Positions 59,135-64,000 of a stretch of DNA of 64,000 bases are shown here, in pieces. The translations under genes were made by a program, and so were the position numbers. Numbering within the stretch: position 1 is the first letter of the stretch; each line of letters opens with the position of its first letter. Origin of the DNA: JACRCT01 sp049841135 (GTDB lineage Bacteria; Myxococcota; Myxococcia; Myxococcales; UBA5297); NCBI GenBank assembly GCA_049841135.1, contig JASGHK010000004.1:1364001-1428000 (forward strand). The letters are read 5' to 3'. The notes beneath the pieces are model-generated. The model saw nothing but the letters and a program-made list of their open reading frames with translations. It did no database searches and was not told the origin of the DNA.

Positions 59135-61021
59135 ATGGCCAACGTCGGCACCACCATCTGCCACGGCTGCAACTACACCGAGGTCCCAGGCGAAGTCGGC
59201 AAGCGCTGCCCGCGCTGCGGCCTGGCCTTCGTGCCCATCCCCGAGCACAAGTCGCGTCCCACCGACGCCTACCTCGGGCGGGTCATCGCCGGCCGCTACC
59301 CCATCGTCGGCTTCGTCGGCGCCGGCACGCAGGGCTCGGTCTACCGGGCGCTGCAGGAGCCGGTGGGCCGGGAAGTGGTCATCAAGCTCATCCACCCCAG
59401 CTCCGACGACGACCCCATCACCGACTCGGTGCGCGAGCGGTTCGTCCGCGAGGCGAAGATCGTCTCGCGGCTCTCCAGCCCGTCCACGGTGACCCTGCAC
59501 GACTACGGCGTCGACACCGACGGCACGCTCTTCATGGTGCTCGAGTACCTGAAGGGCCGGACGCTCGCGCGGCTCCTGGCCGCCGAGAAGTTCCTGAACG
59601 TCTCGCGCGCGGTGGCCATCACCTACCAGGTGCTGCAGTCGCTGGCCGAGGCGCACTCGCTGGGGCTGGTCCACCGCGACCTCAAGCCGGCGAACCTCAT
59701 GGTGGTCAAGGGGCCCTTCGGCGAGGACCAGGTGCGCGTCCTGGACTTCGGCGTGGCCCGCGCCGAGTCGCGCGATCTCTCGGGACGCCACACCACCAAG
59801 GCCGGCACGCTCATCGGCACCCCGCGCTACATGTCGCCGGAGCAGGCCCGCGGCGAGACCGCGGACGCGCGCAGCGACCTCTACGCCGCGGGCGTCATGC
59901 TCTACGAGCTCTTGTGCGGCACCCCGCCGTTCGGCGCCGCCGATCCAATGGAGGCGCTCATCGGGCACCTCGAGGGCAAGGTCCCGCCGCTGCCGCCCGA
60001 GTACAACGTCCCGCCGGCCCTCGAGGTCGCCGTCTTCAAGGCGCTCGCCAAGGACCCCGCCCAGCGCTTCCAGAGCGCCATGGAGATGGCCAAGGCCATC
60101 ATGGACGCGCGCGAGCACAAGGACTCGAACCCGTCGGCGGTGGTCGACGCCATCCGCGCCAGCCCTCGCGACGCGATGATGAGCGGCGCGACCTCCACGC
60201 TCATCCGCGACCCCGAGCCTGCTCCCTCGAGCGCGGCTGCTCCGGCGCCCATCGCCTTGATCGCGCCGGCGGCCTCCCCGGCCACGGCCGTCGCTCCTGC
60301 GGTGGTCACCAATGTCCCGCCGCGTTCGTCCTCCGAGCCGCCTTCGGCCTCGTTCCCGGCGAAGCCGCTGGCGCCGATCCCGCTCGACTCCCCCGCGCCT
60401 GAAGCCGTCGCGGATCCTGAAGAGCCATCCGAGGAGCCGGCTGGCCGCTCGCCCGTCTTCTATGCCGTCTTCGGAGTGGCCTGCGCTCTCGCCATCCTGG
60501 CCGGCGTCTGGTTCGTCGTCCTTCGCCCGAAGCCAGCGAAGATCGATCAGCTCATCCCGGACCCGGTCGCGCCCCCCAGCCTGCCAGCCAAGCTGCCCTC
60601 CCAGCTGGAGCCGCGGAAGCCGGAGGCGACCGCCTCGCCCGAGGAGCCGGCCAAGCCTGAAGTGGCTTCCCCGGAAGCTCCCAGGCCCGAACCTTCACGA
60701 CCGGAGCCCGCGAGGCCCGAACCGGCCAAAGTCGAGCAGGCGAAACCAGAGCCTTCCCGTCCAGAGCCGGCCCCGCCCGAGCCCGCTCCGATCCCAGCGC
60801 CCAAGCCGACCGTCGGGTACCTGCACGTCACCTGCAAGCCCGCGTGCAGCATCTACTTGAACGGCGATTCCAAGGGCATGGCGCCGCTCAAGGGCCTGCC
60901 GCTCAAGCCGGGCGAGTACCTGCTCTGGGTCAAGGACCCGACGAGCGGCGCCAAGGACCAGCGCGCCGTGACCATCCGCGCCGGCCAGCACGCCAGGGAG
61001 AAGTTCGAGCTGGGCCCCTGA
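59135..61021 (+). CDS. Ser/Thr protein kinase with N-terminal zinc ribbon and C-terminal PEGA-like domain
   Basis: 628 residues; ATG 59135 with GGGAGGAAAG upstream. Zinc ribbon: CHGCNYTEVPGEVGKRCPRC (C9, C12, C25, C28). Kinase about 54-320: VGAGTQGSVY, VVIKLIHP, HRDLKPAN (Asp182), VLDFGVARAES, TLIGTPRYMSPEQARGETAD. Pro/Ala linker, one TM (VFYAVFGVACALAILAGVWF), an EP-rich periplasmic stalk (EPSRPEPARPEPAKVEQAKP) and a PEGA-like domain (VGYLHVTCKPACSIYLNGDS). A receptor kinase whose outer domain may bind the cell wall or a glycan. Confidence 0.9.
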   Translation: MANVGTTICHGCNYTEVPGEVGKRCPRCGLAFVPIPEHKSRPTDAYLGRVIAGRYPIVGFVGAGTQGSVYRALQEPVGREVVIKLIHPSSDDDPITDSVRERFVREAKIVSRLSSPSTVTLHDYGVDTDGTLFMVLEYLKGRTLARLLAAEKFLNVSRAVAITYQVLQSLAEAHSLGLVHRDLKPANLMVVKGPFGEDQVRVLDFGVARAESRDLSGRHTTKAGTLIGTPRYMSPEQARGETADARSDLYAAGVMLYELLCGTPPFGAADPMEALIGHLEGKVPPLPPEYNVPPALEVAVFKALAKDPAQRFQSAMEMAKAIMDAREHKDSNPSAVVDAIRASPRDAMMSGATSTLIRDPEPAPSSAAAPAPIALIAPAASPATAVAPAVVTNVPPRSSSEPPSASFPAKPLAPIPLDSPAPEAVADPEEPSEEPAGRSPVFYAVFGVACALAILAGVWFVVLRPKPAKIDQLIPDPVAPPSLPAKLPSQLEPRKPEATASPEEPAKPEVASPEAPRPEPSRPEPARPEPAKVEQAKPEPSRPEPAPPEPAPIPAPKPTVGYLHVTCKPACSIYLNGDSKGMAPLKGLPLKPGEYLLWVKDPTSGAKDQRAVTIRAGQHAREKFELGP

Positions 61022-61045
61022 GCCTCTGAACGGGAGCCCAGCCTC

Positions 61046-62755
61046 CTAGCCGCGCTTCGCGGCCGCCTTGTCGAGCGGGCACCAGAACCTGGCGGGTGCC
61101 CGGCGCTCGCAGTTGAGCTCGGCCACGCGCGCGATGCGCAGGAGCAGCGCCTCGTTCCAGTGGGCCGCCATCGCCTGCATCGCGATCGGCAGGCCGCCCT
61201 GCTCGTGGCCCACCGGGAAGCTGATGGCTGGCAGGCCGCAGAAGTTGCCGGGGACCACGAAGCGCATCACCTCGATGGTGCTGCCCAGGTCCGTCCACGC
61301 CTGCCCGCGCGCCACCTCGGGGATGACCGGCGCCACGATGCCGGTCGTTGGCGTCACCAGCGCATCGACCTCCGAGTAGATCTTCGCGAAGTTCGCGAGC
61401 GCCCGAGTGCGCACGCGCTGGGCCCAGACGTAGTCGCTGGAGCGCATCTCCCGGGTCGCCTCGAGCGTGAGCTTCACCGAGTCGCCCAGCAGGTGCCGGC
61501 GGTCGGGCGTCGCCGCCACGAAGGCCTCCATCTCGGTGAGGATGGTGATGGCGTGCGCCACCCGCATCAGGTCGAGATCCGGCACCTCCACCTCGCGCAC
61601 CTCCGCCCCGGCCTTCCCGAGCGCCTCGAGCATCCGGCGATTGGCCTGGACGACCTGGGGATCGGCGTGCTCGAACCACGCCTGGTAGACGCCCAGCCGG
61701 ACCCCGCGCAGATCGGCCGCGCCCGCGCCGTCCACCGAGACCGCCGGCTGCCCGGACGTGTTGGCGTCCAGCGGGTCTGGACCGGCGATGACCGCATAGG
61801 CCAGCGCCACGTCCTCGACGCAGGAGCCGATGGGACCGGCGTGGCCGACGGACGAGCAGAGCGGGACCGCGCCGGCCTCGCTCACCCGGCCGAAGGTGGG
61901 CTTGAGCCCCACGACGCCGCACAGCGCGGCCGGGACGCGGATGGAGCCGCCGCCGTCCGCCCCCAGGGCGAAGGGCACGATGCCGGCGCCGACCGCCGCC
62001 GCGCTGCCGCTCGAGCTGCCGCCGGTGTCGCAGCGCGGATCGAACGGGTTGCGCGCCTGGCCGTGGTGGGCGTTGAGGCCGGAGGGGTCGATGCCGATCT
62101 CGTGCATGTTGGTCTTGCCGACCAGCACCACCCCTGCCGCGCGCAGCCTGGCGACGATGGTGGCGTCGGCCTTCGGCTTGCGCAGGGCCCCGAGGAAGCT
62201 CGTCCCCGCGGTGGAAGGGTACGGGACCTGGTCGAACTCGTCCTTGACGGTCGCCGGCACGCCGTCGAGCGGCCCCAGCGGCGCGCCGCGCTTGTAGCGC
62301 TCGGTCGCGGCGGCGGCCTGGCTGCGCACGTCGTCCCGGTCGAGCGCGATCCAGCCGCGCATCGGCGGCGAGAGCGCTTCGCTGGCGTCGACGGCCTCGA
62401 GCACCGCCTCGGCCACCGCGAGCGGCGTCGTCCGTCCCTCGCGGAAGGCCTTGGCGTAGTCGAGCGCCGAGGCATAGGGGCTGCTCGTGGGGCGAGGAGC
62501 GTGGATGGCGTCGAGGGCCGGGGCCGGCGCAGCGGCCGACTCGGTGGAGGCGGCGGGAGCCGGCCCGCGCGGCGTGAAGGTCGGGGGCTCGGCCACCGGC
62601 TCGGTGCGGGCACGGAGGAGCCCGCCGTCGGCCAGCAGCTTGTGGCGCAGGAGCCCGCCCGGGAAGGCGGTGTGCGCGAGGGAGCCGTAGGCGGCGAGGG
62701 CCCGGCCCTTCAGCTTGGGCATCTTCACGGACTTGAGGTCATAGCGGTTGCTCAT
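61046..62755 (-). CDS. Amidase-signature family enzyme
   Basis: Start ATG 62755 (MSNRYDLKSVKMPKLKGRAL) gives 569 residues; an ATG at 62764 is 3 codons earlier. Catalytic triad of the amidase signature: Lys171 (ATVKDEF), cis-Ser in GGSSSGSAAAVG (about 247) and nucleophile Ser271 (ADGGGSIRVP). The first 130 residues include a helical and Pro/Ala-rich extension not found in GatA. Substrate unknown; could be a fatty amide, indoleacetamide or peptide amidase. No gatB or gatC near, so it is not a Glu-tRNA amidotransferase. Confidence 0.88.
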   Translation of the reverse strand: MSNRYDLKSVKMPKLKGRALAAYGSLAHTAFPGGLLRHKLLADGGLLRARTEPVAEPPTFTPRGPAPAASTESAAAPAPALDAIHAPRPTSSPYASALDYAKAFREGRTTPLAVAEAVLEAVDASEALSPPMRGWIALDRDDVRSQAAAATERYKRGAPLGPLDGVPATVKDEFDQVPYPSTAGTSFLGALRKPKADATIVARLRAAGVVLVGKTNMHEIGIDPSGLNAHHGQARNPFDPRCDTGGSSSGSAAAVGAGIVPFALGADGGGSIRVPAALCGVVGLKPTFGRVSEAGAVPLCSSVGHAGPIGSCVEDVALAYAVIAGPDPLDANTSGQPAVSVDGAGAADLRGVRLGVYQAWFEHADPQVVQANRRMLEALGKAGAEVREVEVPDLDLMRVAHAITILTEMEAFVAATPDRRHLLGDSVKLTLEATREMRSSDYVWAQRVRTRALANFAKIYSEVDALVTPTTGIVAPVIPEVARGQAWTDLGSTIEVMRFVVPGNFCGLPAISFPVGHEQGGLPIAMQAMAAHWNEALLLRIARVAELNCERRAPARFWCPLDKAAAKRG

Positions 62756-62843
62756 GGCGTGCATGATAGCCGCCCGGACGACAGGCGACCGCTCGCCCGT
62801 CAGGAAATTGCGTCGACCCTGCAGTGCCTGCATCCTCTCGCCC

Positions 62844-63893
62844 ATGCCGGACGACAGCACCATCCCCGCCGCCGTGCTCGCGCGCTACCGCGACCTGGCG
62901 GGCCAGCCCCACCGCCGCTTCGGGACCGGGCTGATCAACCGCACCTACCTCGTCGAGGGCCGGGCCGGAAACGTCGTGGTCCAGCGCCTGCACCCGGTCT
63001 TCGCCGGCGCGGTCAACGAGGACATCGAGGCGGTCACCGCGCACCTGTCGGCCAAGGGCCTGAACACTCCGCGCCCCGTCCGCTGCGACGACGGCTCGCT
63101 CTGGGTCGACGGCGTCGACGAGCGGCCCTGGCGGGCCATCAGCTTCGTCTCCGGCCAGAGCGTGGACAAGCTCGCCTCGCCGCAGCAGGCGTACGAGGCG
63201 GCGCGGCTGGTGGCGAAGTTCCACCTCGCCGTGGCGGACCTGGCCTGGGAGTACCGGCACGTGCGCGTGGGCGTCCACGACACCGCCAAGCACCTGAGCA
63301 CCCTGCGCAGGGCTCTCGACGATCACCGGTCGCACCGGCTGTACGGCGAGGTCGCCCCGCTCGCGGAAGCGCTCCTCGCCGCGGCGCAGCGCCTGCCCGA
63401 TCTCTCAAGGCTCCCGCTGCGGCACTGCCACGGCGACCTGAAGATCTCCAACATCCTCTTCTCGGGCGACGAGGCCGTCTGCCTCGTCGACCTCGACACG
63501 CTGGGCCGGATGATCTGGCCGTTCGAGCTGGGCGACGCGATGCGCTCCTGGTGCAACCCGAGCGGCGAGGACGTCGTCGCGGCCGCCATCGACCCGGCCA
63601 TCTTCACGGCGGCGCTCGAGGGCTACGCCTCGGTCGCGCGCCCGGCCCGCTTTCCGACGCGTGAGGAAGGGCTCGGCCTGGTCGACGGCCTGGCGACCAT
63701 CTGCCTGGAGCTCTCGGCGCGCTTCTTGGCCGACGCGCTCAACGAGAGCTACTTCGGCTTCGACGCCGGCCGCTTCCCGGCGCGCGGAGAGCACAACCTC
63801 CTGCGCGCCCGCGGGCAGTGGGCGCTCTTCCAGAGCGTCGAGCGCGACCGCGCCTCGCTCGAGGCCACGGTCCGACGGCTGCTGGTGGACTGA
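62844..63893 (+). CDS. NahK-like sugar 1-kinase (aminoglycoside-phosphotransferase fold)
   Basis: 349 residues. FGTGLINRTYLVEGRAGNVV resembles the GDGHINTTYLV start of N-acetylhexosamine 1-kinase; HGDLKISNILF is the catalytic loop, VCLVDLDTLG the metal loop, then LGDAMRSWCN. The C-terminus (SARFLADALNESYFGFDAGR, EHNLLRARGQWALFQSVERD) again parallels NahK. Likely phosphorylates an amino sugar for cell wall or LPS precursor recycling. A homoserine or choline kinase is less likely. Diverges from the amidase gene by 88 bases. Confidence 0.78.
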   Translation: MPDDSTIPAAVLARYRDLAGQPHRRFGTGLINRTYLVEGRAGNVVVQRLHPVFAGAVNEDIEAVTAHLSAKGLNTPRPVRCDDGSLWVDGVDERPWRAISFVSGQSVDKLASPQQAYEAARLVAKFHLAVADLAWEYRHVRVGVHDTAKHLSTLRRALDDHRSHRLYGEVAPLAEALLAAAQRLPDLSRLPLRHCHGDLKISNILFSGDEAVCLVDLDTLGRMIWPFELGDAMRSWCNPSGEDVVAAAIDPAIFTAALEGYASVARPARFPTREEGLGLVDGLATICLELSARFLADALNESYFGFDAGRFPARGEHNLLRARGQWALFQSVERDRASLEATVRRLLVD

Positions 63894-64000
63894 GCGCCCA
63901 CGCGCGCAGGGAACGAAGACGCAAGCGGTCCTTGCTCGTCTCGGACCTCATCACTGCTCAGGGCTGTAGGAGGCCCGCGCGCTCACGCTTGCGGCTCACG

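Overview
The window is about 70% GC, densely coded, with short intergenic gaps and no rRNA or tRNA gene that I can recognise. Two serine/threonine kinases, PEGA and DUF4388 domains, a J-domain/TPR protein, many proline/alanine-rich secreted proteins and an Mla/MCE operon point to a myxobacterium-like member of the Myxococcota (old Deltaproteobacteria). This placement is inferred from gene content only.

Layout. 1-3774 is the 3' part of a very large protein ending in a hydrolase-like domain. 4032-8206 holds arginine decarboxylase (speA), a small basic protein, a DUF523 protein and an FAD oxidoreductase, all on +. 8240-15495 is mixed housekeeping: phosphoesterase, MFS exporter, YchF-type GTPase, DUF4337, a peptidoglycan hydrolase, DUF302 and DUF4388. 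proS and a PEGA protein follow on -. 18584-20454 encodes a FliG-like and a FliH/SctL-like protein. These face a - strand block (20458-27756) of TPR protein, DnaK-type chaperone, J-domain/TPR protein, HslU and HslV. 28-32.5 kb has Uma2, a XerC-type recombinase, an orphan zinc-ribbon/GspF-like protein and a secreted protein. 32.5-39.8 kb is a + strand run of envelope and secreted proteins (MBL hydrolase, CreD-like protein, C69 dipeptidase). 40.1-43.8 kb is an envelope-stress-like locus: an ECF sigma factor, an anti-sigma factor with a C-terminal glycogen-binding-type domain, and next to it a lipoprotein carrying the same kind of domain and a predicted barrel protein. 43.9-50.6 kb has a large IPT/TIG lipoprotein, a barrel protein, a tandem PARP-type zinc-finger protein and a PfkB kinase. 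51.6-56.9 kb is an MlaE-MlaF-MlaD operon whose last gene fuses an ABC auxiliary lipoprotein to a predicted outer-membrane barrel. Two Ser/Thr kinases, an amidase and a NahK-like sugar kinase close the window.

A striking feature cuts across the annotation. Ten genes contain twelve single-base frame breaks, and seven of these sit exactly at AGAATC, where restoring AGATC repairs the frame and gives the expected protein. I annotate these genes as intact CDSs with probable sequence errors. The pattern may report a modified GATC motif in this organism.

The best candidates for undescribed biology are the lipoprotein-barrel fusion in the Mla operon, the paired glucan-binding-type anti-sigma factor and lipoprotein, the bacterial tandem PARP-type zinc-finger protein, and the FliG/FliH-like pair beside a dedicated Hsp70/J-protein set.
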